The notes: generated from the sequence alone by a model not told the origin. Counted from the first letter of the stretch, positions 1 to 10,156 are shown. The stretch is DNA of 64,000 nt from Aquidulcibacter paucihalophilus (GCA_030285985.1 CP127384.1:868001-932000), one strand, 5' to 3'. A program made the numbers and translations.

Positions 1-924
1 CCGGATGGACGGCTGGACTTCATCGCCCTGTCCGGCGGCGGCTCAAACGGTGCCTTTACGGCCGGCCTGATGAAGGGCTGGAGCGAGACGGGAGAACGAC
101 CGGATTTCGAGGTTGTCACCGGTGTCTCCACGGGCGCGCTTGCAGCCCCGTTCGTCTTTCTGGGCCCGGACTATGACGACGAACTGGCCGACGCCTATAC
201 CGGCGGTGCGGCTGCCGGGCTGTTGCAGCCCCAGGGGCTCGCCGCTCTCGTCGGCTCCGGAATCTATCGGGCAGAGCCACTGCGCGCCCTTGTCGAACGC
301 TATGTGGACGAGGCCCTGCTGGCGGCCGTGGCGGCGGAATACGCCAAGGGCCGTGTCCTGCTGGTGGCCACGACCGACCTGGATTCCCAGCGCGGCGTCA
401 GCTGGGACCTTGGTGCCATAGCGACCCAGGCCTCGCCGGAAGCCTTGGCGCTGTTCCGGAATGTCCTGATCGCATCGGCGAGCATTCCCGGCGCCTTCCC
501 GCCGGTGCTTATACCCTCCGACAACGCGGGTCTGGCCTTCGAGGAGATGCATGTTGACGGGGGCGTGACCACACCCTTCCTCGCTGTACCGGAAACCCTC
601 TGGTCGTTCCGCGAGCCGTCGGGGACCCTGCGCGCGGCCCGCTTTTATGTCGTCGTCAACGGCCGGACGAACCCGAGCTTTGCCATCACCCGCGATACGC
701 CGCAGGGCGTGCTGGGCCGCAGTATCGACGTCCTGTTGAGGGCCTCGCTGGTGACGACGCTGGCCGGCAATCGCGCCTTCGCCGACCACAATGACCTCTT
801 CTTCCGATACGCCGCCCTGCCGGATGACTACGAGGTCTCTGCGCTGGACTTCAGCGTGGAATCCATGAGCGCCGTCTATGAGGTCGGCCGCCACGGCGCG
901 ATCACTGGCGCGGCCTGGCGCTAG
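1..924 (+). CDS. Patatin-like phospholipase, 5' end missing
   Basis: The reading frame is open from the first base of the window, so the gene begins upstream and only its last 307 codons are visible. It carries the patatin serine-lipase signature. A glycine-rich oxyanion loop (SGGGSNGAF) lies at visible residues 11-19, the nucleophile elbow GVSTG puts the catalytic serine at visible residue 43, and a DGG motif with the dyad aspartate is at residue 186. Proteins of this family hydrolyse acyl esters of phospholipids or neutral lipids with a Ser-Asp dyad. Whether it has a signal peptide or lipobox cannot be seen. It ends 11 bases before a convergent short gene. The family call is firm; the substrate is unknown. 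Confidence 0.88.
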   Translation, partial: PDGRLDFIALSGGGSNGAFTAGLMKGWSETGERPDFEVVTGVSTGALAAPFVFLGPDYDDELADAYTGGAAAGLLQPQGLAALVGSGIYRAEPLRALVERYVDEALLAAVAAEYAKGRVLLVATTDLDSQRGVSWDLGAIATQASPEALALFRNVLIASASIPGAFPPVLIPSDNAGLAFEEMHVDGGVTTPFLAVPETLWSFREPSGTLRAARFYVVVNGRTNPSFAITRDTPQGVLGRSIDVLLRASLVTTLAGNRAFADHNDLFFRYAALPDDYEVSALDFSVESMSAVYEVGRHGAITGAAWR

Positions 925-934
925 GCTGGTCGGT

Positions 935-1201
935 TCAGGGCAGCGGGGCGAAGCTCTTCTCTTCCCTCAGGGCGCAGGCCTTGCGGACGGCCACCGGGGC
1001 GGCGTGCAGCCAGTAGTCGGCGTCTTCCAGCCGGTTGCTGCGCAGCCGTTCGGCCCCGCGCATCCGCCTCAGCGCTGCATTCTCGAGCAGGCGCGCATGC
1101 ATGGCGCGCGGTGAGAGTTCGAGGATGGCGGGGGAACCGGGGACGGCGACGGCGTCGGGGCCTTTGGGCTCCACCGCCGGGCGGGCGATGGTCATGAACA
1201 T
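935..1201 (-). CDS. Short hypothetical protein convergent with the patatin gene
   Basis: An 88-residue frame on the minus strand between the patatin gene and dnaG. The product is rich in Arg, Ala and Leu, with no membrane segment, signal peptide or recognised motif. A second in-frame ATG two codons in is an equally good start. I do not recognise a family. The case for it is its position: it fills the gap between convergent and divergent neighbours and has no better competitor on the other strand. No convincing ribosome binding site precedes it, so it could be a chance frame. Confidence 0.45.
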   Translation of the reverse strand: MFMTIARPAVEPKGPDAVAVPGSPAILELSPRAMHARLLENAALRRMRGAERLRSNRLEDADYWLHAAPVAVRKACALREEKSFAPLP

Positions 1202-1287
1202 GGGGCGGCTTTCGTTCTGGACGGATCTGCGGGCTTCGCCGCGGGGCCGCCGGTCTCCGTCCGCTTCCGGGACGGCTGGATGGTTAA

Positions 1288-1303
1288 TCCACAGGTCTGT
1301 GGA
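1288..1303. repeat. 16-bp inverted repeat upstream of dnaG
   Basis: TCCACAG-GT-CTGTGGA: two perfect 7-base arms around a 2-base centre, in the leader between the short minus-strand gene and dnaG. A small dyad like this is typical of a dimeric regulator site. The left arm resembles part of a DnaA box (TTATCCACA), but the full consensus is not met. No regulator can be named. Confidence 0.5.
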
Positions 1304-1371
1304 CAGTTCCTGTTCAACAAGAAAACTGTGCGCATATTCAGGCGGTTAAAGCCGCGCTTTGGCCTTTCTGG

Positions 1372-1386
1372 TTAACGAAAGGTAAA
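1372..1386. promoter_or_regulatory. Near-consensus CtrA-type box upstream of dnaG
   Basis: TTAA-N7-TAAA, one mismatch from the CtrA full site TTAA-N7-TTAA, lying 39 bases before the dnaG start. A GANTC site (GAGTC, 1402-1406) also sits just upstream of the start codon. Single-mismatch sites occur by chance, so this is only a candidate for cell-cycle control. Confidence 0.25.
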
Positions 1387-1424
1387 TCCGCCCAAACCGG
1401 TGAGTCGCGCGCTATAAGGCGCGG

Positions 1425-3290
1425 GTGCGCTTCGACGATCGCTTCCTTGAAGAACTGAAGGCCCGCCTTCGGCCGTCCGACATCATCGGGCGGACGGTGA
1501 AACTCAAGCGTCAGGGCCGCGAGTACGTCGGCCTGTCGCCCTTCACCAAGGAGAAGTCGCCGTCCTTCTTCGTCAATGACGACAAGGGTTTCTTCCACGA
1601 CTTCTCGTCGGGCAAGCACGGCGACGTCATCAGCTTCCTGCAGGAGACCGAGCGGCTATCTTTCGTCGAGGCGGTACAGCGGCTGGCCGGGGAGGCGGGC
1701 ATGGCCCTGCCGGCCGAGGACCCGCAGGCGGCCGAGCGCGAGGTGCGCAAGCAAGGCCTGACCGACTGGATGGACCTCGCCCAGAAATGGTTCGCCGCCA
1801 ATCTACGCCGCTCGCCGGGCAAGGCGGCGCGCGAATATCTGGAAAAGCGCGGCCTGCCCGAGGACCAGTGGGAGCGGTTCGGTCTCGGCTATGCGCCCAA
1901 TGACCGCGAGGGGCTGAAGGCCGCGCTGGTCCAGCGCGGCGCCAAGCTGGGCGATCTGGTCGAGGCCGGGATGTTGATCGCGCCCGAGGGCGGCGGCCAG
2001 CCCTATGACCGGTTCCGCGACCGGCTGATGTTCCCCATCCTCGACGCCCGCGGCCGGATCGTCAGCTTCGGCGGCCGGGCCATGAACCCCGACGACCGCG
2101 CCAAATATCTGAACGGCCCCGAGAGCCCGCTCTTTCACAAGGGCGCGACCCTGTACGGCCTGCCCGAGGCGCGGCGGATCCTCGGCGCGGAGTCGAAGAG
2201 CGACCAGTCCATCGTGGTCGTCGAGGGCTATATGGACGTGATCGCCTGCCATCGGGCCGGCATTCCGGCAGTCGCGCCCATGGGCACCGCCCTGACCGAA
2301 GAGCAGATGGAGCGGCTGTGGCGTGTGTCGCACGAGCCGGTGCTGTGCTTCGACGGCGACGCGGCGGGGCGGCGGGCGGCATACCGCGCCATCGACCGGG
2401 CCCTGCCGCAGCTGAAGTCCGGCCGGTCGTTCCGTTTTGCCCTGCTGGAGGGCGGTCAGGACCCCGACGACATCCTGCGCGACAAGGGCGCGCCGGCGCT
2501 GCGGCAGGCGATGACCACGACCCGGCCCTTCGCCGAGGTGCTGTTCCAGAAGGAGGCGGAGATCGAGCCGCTGGACACGCCCGAGCGCCGTGCCGGTCTG
2601 AAGGGCCGGCTGCGGCAGGCGGCCTCGGCCATCCAGGACAAGGATCTCGCGGAACAGTATCGCCGCGAACTGTTCGACCGTTTCGACGCCCTGTTCCCCG
2701 CGCGTCGTGCGCCCCAGGCCCAGCCCTCGACGGGGCAGGGCGGGCGCTGGCGACCGGGCCCGCCGCCCAAGCTGGGGCAGACGGCCGAGGGTGCCCAGGC
2801 GATGCAGTCGCTGAGTCGGTCGATCGAGCCGGTGGCCGCCGCGCTCGCTCACGGCGCCATCGACGATCCCGAGCGGATGGACGACCACCTCGAGGCCATT
2901 TCGGCCCATGGATTCGGCGACGCCTCGCTGGATGGTCTGGCGCAGGAGATGGTCCGCCTACGGTTCTCTGGCCAAGACCTTGACTCGGCGGCCTTGCGTC
3001 GCCATCTGGCGCAGTCGGGTCACGATGCTTTAGTGCGCGAGGTCGAGAAGGCGGCGGCAAAGTCCGGCGCGCCTTTCCTGGCCGCAAATGCGCCCCTCGC
3101 CGAAGCAAGGGTCCGATGGTCGCAGGCGTTCGACGCGCTTACTCGCGTGGCGGCGCTGGAGGATGCACTGAGCTCGGCGGCAGGCATGCCGGGCCAGGAC
3201 GAGGCGTTCCGCAGGCTGAAAGCCGAGCGGGATGCTTTGCGTCGCGCGATCAAAACCGGTGAGATTTGGGAAGACAGCGCGGGCTCGTAA
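1425..3290 (+). CDS. dnaG: DNA primase DnaG with degenerate zinc-binding motif
   Basis: DnaG makes the RNA primers for chromosome replication at the fork, working with the DnaB helicase. The 621-residue length is normal, with a GTG start. The N-terminal domain has the CHC2 context, but all four zinc positions are changed: Ser38 and Thr41 replace the Cys-x2-His pair, and Asp59 and Ser62 replace the Cys-x2-Cys pair. The TOPRIM catalytic core is intact, with VVVEGYMDVI near residues 263-272 (metal-binding Glu267) and CFDGDAAGRR near 309. The C-terminal third (about 440-621) is the helicase-interaction region. It lies 69 bases before rpoD, the usual macromolecular-synthesis order. Loss of the zinc ligands is, as I recall, shared with other alphaproteobacterial primases, so this is not a damaged gene. 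Confidence 0.97.
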   Translation: MRFDDRFLEELKARLRPSDIIGRTVKLKRQGREYVGLSPFTKEKSPSFFVNDDKGFFHDFSSGKHGDVISFLQETERLSFVEAVQRLAGEAGMALPAEDPQAAEREVRKQGLTDWMDLAQKWFAANLRRSPGKAAREYLEKRGLPEDQWERFGLGYAPNDREGLKAALVQRGAKLGDLVEAGMLIAPEGGGQPYDRFRDRLMFPILDARGRIVSFGGRAMNPDDRAKYLNGPESPLFHKGATLYGLPEARRILGAESKSDQSIVVVEGYMDVIACHRAGIPAVAPMGTALTEEQMERLWRVSHEPVLCFDGDAAGRRAAYRAIDRALPQLKSGRSFRFALLEGGQDPDDILRDKGAPALRQAMTTTRPFAEVLFQKEAEIEPLDTPERRAGLKGRLRQAASAIQDKDLAEQYRRELFDRFDALFPARRAPQAQPSTGQGGRWRPGPPPKLGQTAEGAQAMQSLSRSIEPVAAALAHGAIDDPERMDDHLEAISAHGFGDASLDGLAQEMVRLRFSGQDLDSAALRRHLAQSGHDALVREVEKAAAKSGAPFLAANAPLAEARVRWSQAFDALTRVAALEDALSSAAGMPGQDEAFRRLKAERDALRRAIKTGEIWEDSAGS

Positions 3291-3359
3291 CCAACGAACC
3301 TGCCACACGTTGCATTGGTGGACGGCCTGATCAGCCGCTCCACCCGGAGAAGAGACTGT

Positions 3360-5315
<1,956 letters not shown>

Positions 5316-5324
5316 GACGAAACG

Positions 5325-5352
5325 AAGGGCGGTCCGAAAGGGCCGCCCTTTC
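5325..5352 (+). terminator. Intrinsic terminator after rpoD
   Basis: An 11-base GC-rich stem (AAGGGCGGTCC with GGGCCGCCCTT, one G-U pair) closed by a GAAA tetraloop, starting 10 bases after the rpoD stop and followed by a short T run. It fits a rho-independent terminator for the dnaG-rpoD transcript. Confidence 0.85.
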
Positions 5353-5409
5353 TCGTGGACTCGCCGTCTCGTGATCTGACGGCGCGGGGGAATCGGCTAG
5401 CGTCCGGCG

Positions 5410-6150
5410 ATGGTCTCTCTCCGGTTCCTCTCCCGGCTGATCGCGGTTGCGCTGCTGCTGGCGGCCTGCAGCCCCATGCTGTCGGAGCGGCCGGCCCCGG
5501 CCCGCTATCCCGCCGCCCCTTCGCGCACCGAGGCACCCCTGGTCAGTGCCCTGATAGACCAGCCGATCGGCGGCGAGACGCGTTCGGCAGTGCTCCGCGA
5601 GAGCGCGGACCTGCAGCAATGCATGGCGCAACTGAGCGCCGCCCGCGTGACCTTCCGGCCGGTGCCCGACCGGGTGAACAGCGCGACCTGCGGGCTGAGC
5701 GGCGGCGGGGTGCTGGGCCCGGACATGGGAACGGTGGCGCGGATGGCGCCGGGGGATGTCGAGATGACCTGCCGGACGGCGCTCGCGCTGAGCCTCTGGC
5801 GGCGGCAGTCGCTGGAGCCGGCGGCGCGGGAGATCCTCGGCTCGGACGTCGTCCAGATCGACCATTTCGGCGCCTACGCCTGCCGCCCGATCAACAACGG
5901 CGGGACCAGCACGCGCGCCAGCGCCCACTCGCAGGCCGCGGCCCTGGATTTCTCAGGCGTCCGCCTGCGCGACGGACGGCGCATTGCCGTGACCGATGAC
6001 TGGAGCGGAGACGCGCCCGAGGCGCGCTTCCTGCGCCGCATCCGCGATGACGCCTGCCAGATCTTCGGCACGGTCCTGAGCCCCGACTACAACGCCGTGC
6101 ATCGGGACCATCTGCATCTGGAAGCGACGGATACGCGCTTCTGCCGTTAG
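5410..6150 (+). CDS. Extensin-like (M15-type fold) lipoprotein
   Basis: A 246-residue envelope protein. The N-terminus is a lipoprotein signal with lipobox LAAC and lipidated Cys20. The C-terminal half matches the bacterial extensin-like C-terminal family, which has the LAS/M15 peptidase fold. The expected metal ligands are present: [10 protein letters not shown] (His and Asp six apart) and RDHLHLE (HxH). Members probably act on peptidoglycan or another envelope polymer; the true substrate is not established. It lies downstream of the rpoD terminator and so has its own promoter. Several Cys residues in the mature part could form disulfides in the periplasm. Confidence 0.85.
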   Translation: MVSLRFLSRLIAVALLLAACSPMLSERPAPARYPAAPSRTEAPLVSALIDQPIGGETRSAVLRESADLQQCMAQLSAARVTFRPVPDRVNSATCGLSGGGVLGPDMGTVARMAPGDVEMTCRTALALSLWRRQSLEPAAREILGSDVVQIDHFGAYACRPINNGGTSTRASAHSQAAALDFSGVRLRDGRRIAVTDDWSGDAPEARFLRRIRDDACQIFGTVLSPDYNAVHRDHLHLEATDTRFCR

Positions 6151-6264
6151 GCACCGGCCAGTCTCCTGGGGGGGGGCGGTGCGCGTCGTCAACCTGACCA
6201 GTCGCGAGGATCAGGATGATCAGGTTGGCGAAGCCTGCGACCGCTTTTGACGCATCAGCCTGTC

Positions 6265-7095
6265 ATGATGCCGGACATGACGGAGAGGCGCGAGATCAAG
6301 CAACGGTCGCCTGCGGTGTGGGCCCGGGTGAAGGCCGCGTATCTGGCCGGAGAGCCCGCCGCCTCGGTGGCACGGCGGTTCGACGTCGGCTACGGCAATC
6401 TGCGGTATCGCGCCTATGCCGAGGGCTGGACGCGCAAGGCCGCGATGGCGCGGACGGACGCCGGGGCGGCGGAGGAGGCGGTCCGGCTGGCGGGTCAGGC
6501 CGACGCGGCCGCCCTGTTCGCCGCGCCCGGGGACGCCCCTGAACCCGCCGATCCCCGCAGCGCCCGCCGACAGGCCATCACCCGCGCCTCAGCCCTGCTG
6601 GCGGCCGGACGGGCGGTCGAGGCGACGGCGATGCTCAGGGCGGCCGAAAGTCTGGCCCGGCTGACCGGGGACGACATGGATGGCGACGATCCGGCCGACG
6701 ACGGCCCCCTGACGCCCGAAGAGGATGCCGCGCGCGAGGCGGCGGCGAAGAAGGGCTGGAACGACCTGCTGGACCTGATCGAGGGCCAGGCCGACGCCCT
6801 GGCGCGCCAGCTGCTGGCGGACGGCACCCATGCGCCGGCGGTGCACAGCGGCTTCGTGCATGCGTGGCGCGCGCAATACCTGGGGGCCGAGGCCGCGGCT
6901 CATGATCACGCCCGGATGCAGGCCAACGCCGCCCACCGCGTCGCCTTCCACTGGCACGACGACGGCCAGCCCCTGCCGGTCGATGAGGTGCGGGCGATGT
7001 ACTACCAGGTGTTCCGGCAGCAGATCCGGGCGAGGGCGGGGCTGCCGGCGGTGGGGCCGGGGGATGGAGACCCGGAATCAGGGGCTGAACGCTGA
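6265..7095 (+). CDS. HTH-domain protein of unknown function
   Basis: About 276 residues from the first ATG. A run of possible starts (TTG 6247, ATG 6265, 6268, 6277) has no clear ribosome binding site, so the start is uncertain. Residues about 12-50 look like a helix-turn-helix (SVARRFDVGYGNLRYR) followed by EGW, an arrangement seen in transposase-type HTH domains and phage small-terminase subunits. The middle is Ala- and Asp-rich with long helices, and the C-terminal third contains several His residues. I do not recognise a named family. It could be a DNA-binding remnant of a mobile element or a conserved Caulobacterales protein. Its end overlaps the start of a dispersed repeat. Confidence 0.7.
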   Translation: MMPDMTERREIKQRSPAVWARVKAAYLAGEPAASVARRFDVGYGNLRYRAYAEGWTRKAAMARTDAGAAEEAVRLAGQADAAALFAAPGDAPEPADPRSARRQAITRASALLAAGRAVEATAMLRAAESLARLTGDDMDGDDPADDGPLTPEEDAAREAAAKKGWNDLLDLIEGQADALARQLLADGTHAPAVHSGFVHAWRAQYLGAEAAAHDHARMQANAAHRVAFHWHDDGQPLPVDEVRAMYYQVFRQQIRARAGLPAVGPGDGDPESGAER

Positions 7096-7145
7096 AAGCG
7101 GACGCTCCGAAGGTCGGCTATGGGTGGGGAGCGGCCGCTGTCGCG
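7091..7145 (-). repeat. Dispersed intergenic repeat, copy A
   Basis: Read on the minus strand, this shares the 17-base core CCCACCCATAGCCGACC and its flanks (CCGCT before, GTCCGCTTTC-like after) with the sequence at 17859-17912. It lies at and just past the end of the HTH gene. Two related copies of a second subtype lie at 9389-9447 and 17479-17520. Confidence 0.75.
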
Positions 7146-7227
7146 CTTATGCCAACGGGCGAGTTGAGGGAATGAAGCGAACCGCCTGACAACACCCTTT
7201 TTGCGTTGGCCGGTCACCACCCCCGCT

Positions 7228-7833
7228 TCACTCCCTCTCGTACGCCGGTCTCATCAGCGACAGCAGGCGGTCGGCCATCTCCGAGGTTGAATTCAAACCC
7301 TCCGCAGGGCCACAATCGAGCATGCCGCTGGTCAGCAGCGACACAAACCCATGGACGTTCATCCAGGCGAAGGCAACGCCCAGATCGTGGTCGACACCCT
7401 TCGGCCGGCGGGTCTCGGCCACGGCCAGGGTCAAGACGTCCTGACAGCGTGCCCCGGCCCGGGCCATGACGGTGTCCGGTCCGGTGATGTAGCCGGGCTG
7501 GAACATCATCGTATAGGTCCGCGGCCGCTCGAGCGCGAAGGCGATATAGCCGAGGCCGATGGCCTTCAGCCGGTCCCAGGGATCATCGCCGGCCGCGTCG
7601 CGGCCCGCGGCCATCCGGGCAGTGAGCGCGTCAAAGCCTTCGGCAAGGCCGGCGGCCATCAGGTCGGTGCGTGACGGGAAATAGTGCGCCGGGGCGGCAT
7701 GGGAGACGCCCGCCCGGCGCGCCACAGCCCGCAGACTGACCTGTGACTCAGGCAGTTCCTCGATCAGCGCGGCCGCCGCCGCGACCAGCGCCGCGCGTAC
7801 ATCGGCCGGCCGCGACGGTTCTCCCCTTTTCAC
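7228..7833 (-). CDS. TetR/AcrR family transcriptional regulator
   Basis: A 201-residue regulator if started at the GTG at 7833. A longer frame from a TTG at 7875 would run into the operator, so the shorter form is preferred. The N-terminal TetR HTH is clear (VSLRAVARRAGVSHAAPAHY then FPSRTDLMAAG, about residues 35-70). The C-terminal part is an all-helical ligand-binding domain with a conserved MMFQPG-type segment. It is divergent from two membrane-protein genes, with two matching palindromes in the shared promoter region. The family norm is repression of itself and the divergent operon, released by a small ligand; the ligand is unknown. Confidence 0.92.
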   Translation of the reverse strand: MKRGEPSRPADVRAALVAAAAALIEELPESQVSLRAVARRAGVSHAAPAHYFPSRTDLMAAGLAEGFDALTARMAAGRDAAGDDPWDRLKAIGLGYIAFALERPRTYTMMFQPGYITGPDTVMARAGARCQDVLTLAVAETRRPKGVDHDLGVAFAWMNVHGFVSLLTSGMLDCGPAEGLNSTSEMADRLLSLMRPAYERE

Positions 7834-7862
7834 AGCGCTCCCGGCCAAAAGCCTACCCCATC

Positions 7863-7906
7863 TTGACAGTGTCAAACTCGCAATCTAATGGCCTTGACAC
7901 TGTCAA
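7863..7906. promoter_or_regulatory. Paired palindromic operators between tetR gene and divergent operon
   Basis: TTGACAGTGTCAA (7863-7875) and TTGACACTGTCAA (7894-7906) are 13-base palindromes, reverse complements of each other, with centres 31 bases apart (about three helical turns). The half site TTGACA is also a sigma-70 -35 hexamer, so a bound repressor would block the promoter directly. They are presumably bound by the adjacent TetR protein. Confidence 0.85.
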
Positions 7907-7923
7907 GCAATGGAAGCCGACCG

Positions 7924-8358
7924 ATGCCCGAGACTGTCTTTTCAATCACCAGCACCGGCGCGATGGTCGCCTGGCTCGCGCTGATCGCGGCCCGGTTCAG
8001 CCCGGCACTGCGGCGTTGGGTCGATCCCGCCGTCAGCTATGTCGTGCCCGGCCTGCTTTCGGTGGCCTACGCGCTCCTGCTGTTCGGCTACTGGGGTCAG
8101 AGCGAGGGCGGCGGCTTCGCCTCCCTCTCCGCCGTCTCGGCCCTGTTCGCCGTGCCGGAGGTGCTGCTGGCGGGCTGGATCCACTACCTCGCCTTTGATC
8201 TCTTCGTCGGCGGCTGGATCGCGCGAACAGGCTCGGCGGCGGGGATCAACCCCATCCTCCTGACCCCGATCCTGCTGGCGACCTTCCTGGCCGGGCCCGT
8301 GGGTTACCTGGCCTATGCACTGCTGCGGCCGGTGATCAGCCCGAAGGTGGCGTCATGA
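7924..8358 (+). CDS. ABA4-like (DUF4281) integral membrane protein
   Basis: A 144-residue protein with four predicted membrane segments. It carries the hallmark stretch WIHYLAFDLFVGGWIA of the ABA4/DUF4281 family, named after a plant protein needed for neoxanthin formation. The biochemical role of bacterial members is not established. The ATG at 7924, after GGAAG, is preferred over one at 7888, because the earlier start would lie in the operator region. It is the first gene of a two-gene operon facing the TetR gene, and its stop overlaps the next start (ATGA). Confidence 0.85.
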   Translation: MPETVFSITSTGAMVAWLALIAARFSPALRRWVDPAVSYVVPGLLSVAYALLLFGYWGQSEGGGFASLSAVSALFAVPEVLLAGWIHYLAFDLFVGGWIARTGSAAGINPILLTPILLATFLAGPVGYLAYALLRPVISPKVAS

Positions 8359-9173
8359 CCTTCGAAACGCACGCGCACGGGCGAACCCCGGGGCTCAGGG
8401 GCTGGGAGCCGGCGCTGGCCATCGTCGGTGCGGCCCTGCTGGCGGCGATGATCCCCACTGGTTGGTTGGCCCTCATCGACGACCGCACGCTCAATGACGT
8501 CGGCATCTGGGACAAACCGCTTAAGTTCCAGCTGTCCACCGGGATGTTCCTTCTGATGGCGTCTTGGGTCTTTACCCGGTTGCCGGCGGGCTGGCGGCAC
8601 ACCCTGGCCGGCCGCTATGTGATCTGGGCGGCGATTGTCTCGACACTGTTCGAGGTCGGCTACATCGTTTTTCAAGCCAGTCGCGGACAGGCCTCACACT
8701 TCAACTACTCCAACGGGTTCACGATCGCCATGTACGGCCTGATGGGTGCCGGGGCCGTGATCCTCACCTCGACCGCGCTCGTCCAGGGTGTCGGCGTGCT
8801 GCGCCATGACGCGGGCGATCCGTCCGCCTTCCGCCGCGCTCTGGGCTGGGGGCTTATCCTGACCTTCCTGCTCGGCACCGCGACCGGGGCCTATATGAGC
8901 GCCCAGATGAGCGGTCACTGGGTCGGTGGGCCGGCCAGCGACGCGGGTGGTCTGCCGCTTCTGGGCTGGTCGACCACAGCCGGCGATCTCCGCCCACCGC
9001 ACTTCCTGGGTGTCCATGCCGCCCAGGTGCTGCCGGTCACGGCCCTGATCCTGCTGGCGGTGGCCCGCCGTCACGCTGACTTGCTGACCAGGCTGGCCAT
9101 CGCGGGCTACGTGGCGATCACCGTCGCTGTTTTCTGGCAGGCGGTTTCGGGCCTGCCGCTGATCGCATTTTGA
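8355..9173 (+). CDS. Seven-TM membrane protein of unknown function
   Basis: 272 residues with about seven hydrophobic segments and short loops. It overlaps the ABA4-like gene by four bases (ATGA), so the two are translationally coupled. Conserved-looking polar residues inside or beside the membrane segments include a His pair in HFLGVHAAQVLP and His/Asn in HFNYSNG. No transporter or enzyme motif is recognisable. The context suggests that it acts with the ABA4-like partner and is induced when the TetR repressor is released. Confidence 0.85.
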   Translation: MTFETHAHGRTPGLRGWEPALAIVGAALLAAMIPTGWLALIDDRTLNDVGIWDKPLKFQLSTGMFLLMASWVFTRLPAGWRHTLAGRYVIWAAIVSTLFEVGYIVFQASRGQASHFNYSNGFTIAMYGLMGAGAVILTSTALVQGVGVLRHDAGDPSAFRRALGWGLILTFLLGTATGAYMSAQMSGHWVGGPASDAGGLPLLGWSTTAGDLRPPHFLGVHAAQVLPVTALILLAVARRHADLLTRLAIAGYVAITVAVFWQAVSGLPLIAF

Positions 9174-9481
9174 TCGACTGATCGAGGCGTTCGCCGGGAC
9201 AATAGGGTCGGTGCTTACAGGTTAACCGCGCGAGTGACGTGACCCCGCTTCTCATCCAGCCAAGACAGGCGTCGTTGGATTGTCTGATCCATGAAGACGT
9301 CGCTTTTTGGGTCCGCGCTTCTCTCCGTGTGGCCAGAAATCATTGAGAGAGTTCACGGGCGGTGAAACGAACCTAACCGGCAGCGGGCGAATGTCCGCAA
9401 TGGGTCGAGACCGGACAGTCGCCTGGGGGTGGGAAGCGGACCTTGGCCTGAGCCCCGGGGGGCCGGATACTCGCCGCGGCG
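9174..9481. other. Intergenic region between convergent units
   Basis: 308 bases between the 7-TM gene and the convergent response-regulator gene. It contains one dispersed repeat copy (9389-9447) and a TTAACC half site at about 9223. A 61-codon frame at 9307-9492 runs through the repeat and does not look like a gene. No terminator hairpin with a T run was seen. Confidence 0.6.
9389..9447 (-). repeat. Dispersed intergenic repeat, copy B
   Basis: Read on the minus strand, it begins AAGGTCCGCTTCCCACCC and continues CAGGCGACTGTCCG. Copy D at 17479-17520 has the same order with only a few substitutions. Its distal end contains CATTGCGGACATTCG, echoed at about 17204. Confidence 0.72.
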
Positions 9482-10156
9482 TCAGAGGCTGAGTTGCTTG
9501 CGCCGCACGGCTTCGTAGACGGCCTCGCCGCGGGAATGGACCTGGAGCTTGCGGTAGATCGACTTGACGTGATTGCCGACGGTCAGGGGCGATATGCCGA
9601 GGGCACGGCTGGCCAGCTTGTAGCTCTGGCCGCGTGAAAACAGCTCCAGCAGTTCGATTTCGCGCGGGGTCAGGCGTTCGGCGTCCGGCGCGGCGACGCC
9701 GGGGTCGCCCGGGGCTGCGCCGCGCAGACGCTCCAGCAGATAGACCGCGGCCGAGGCGCTGATCGGGGCGCCGCCGTCGAGGGTGGCGCGGATGCCGTCG
9801 AGAATGGTGTCGGGGCCGCTGTCCTTCAGCAGATAGCCGTCCGCGCCGGCGTTGAGAGCCGCCACCACCGTATCGCGGTCGCCGAAGGCGGTGATGACCA
9901 GCACCTTGCAGGCCGGCAGGGCGGCCCGGAGCGCGGGGATGAAGGTCAGGCCGCTGCCGTCCGGCAGGCCGATGTCGCTCAGAAGCAGGTCGGGCCGGCC
10001 CGCGATGAGGTCCGCAGCTCCGGCGAGGCAGTCGGCGGTGCCGACAAGCTCCAGATCGGCCGCCGGAGCGATGATCTCACGGAAATGCAGGGCGACGTTG
10101 GGGTCGTCCTCGAGGATGGCGATGCGGCGGGGTGCCTCCGGCGGCAGGGCGGTCAT
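9482..10156 (-). CDS. NarL/LuxR-type response regulator
   Basis: A 224-residue two-domain regulator. The receiver domain spans about residues 11-125, with acidic pocket ED at 16-17, phosphoacceptor Asp61 in LLLSDIGLPDG and the conserved Lys in GYLLKDSG. A LuxR HTH occupies about 160-215 (LTPREIELLELFSRGQS, then LTVGNHVKSIYRKL). The sensor kinase gene ends four bases inside its start, so the pair is transcribed and translated together. Target genes cannot be inferred from the window. Confidence 0.95.
   Translation of the reverse strand: MTALPPEAPRRIAILEDDPNVALHFREIIAPAADLELVGTADCLAGAADLIAGRPDLLLSDIGLPDGSGLTFIPALRAALPACKVLVITAFGDRDTVVAALNAGADGYLLKDSGPDTILDGIRATLDGGAPISASAAVYLLERLRGAAPGDPGVAAPDAERLTPREIELLELFSRGQSYKLASRALGISPLTVGNHVKSIYRKLQVHSRGEAVYEAVRRKQLSL

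Noticed and set aside
1306..1315. Possible LexA box (GTTC ... GTTC) upstream of dnaG
   Set aside because: The alphaproteobacterial SOS site needs seven bases between GTTC units; here there are two.
9307..9492. Short plus-strand frame in the 9.2-9.5 kb intergenic region
   Set aside because: It runs through a dispersed repeat copy and overlaps the convergent regulator gene; no start signal or similarity.
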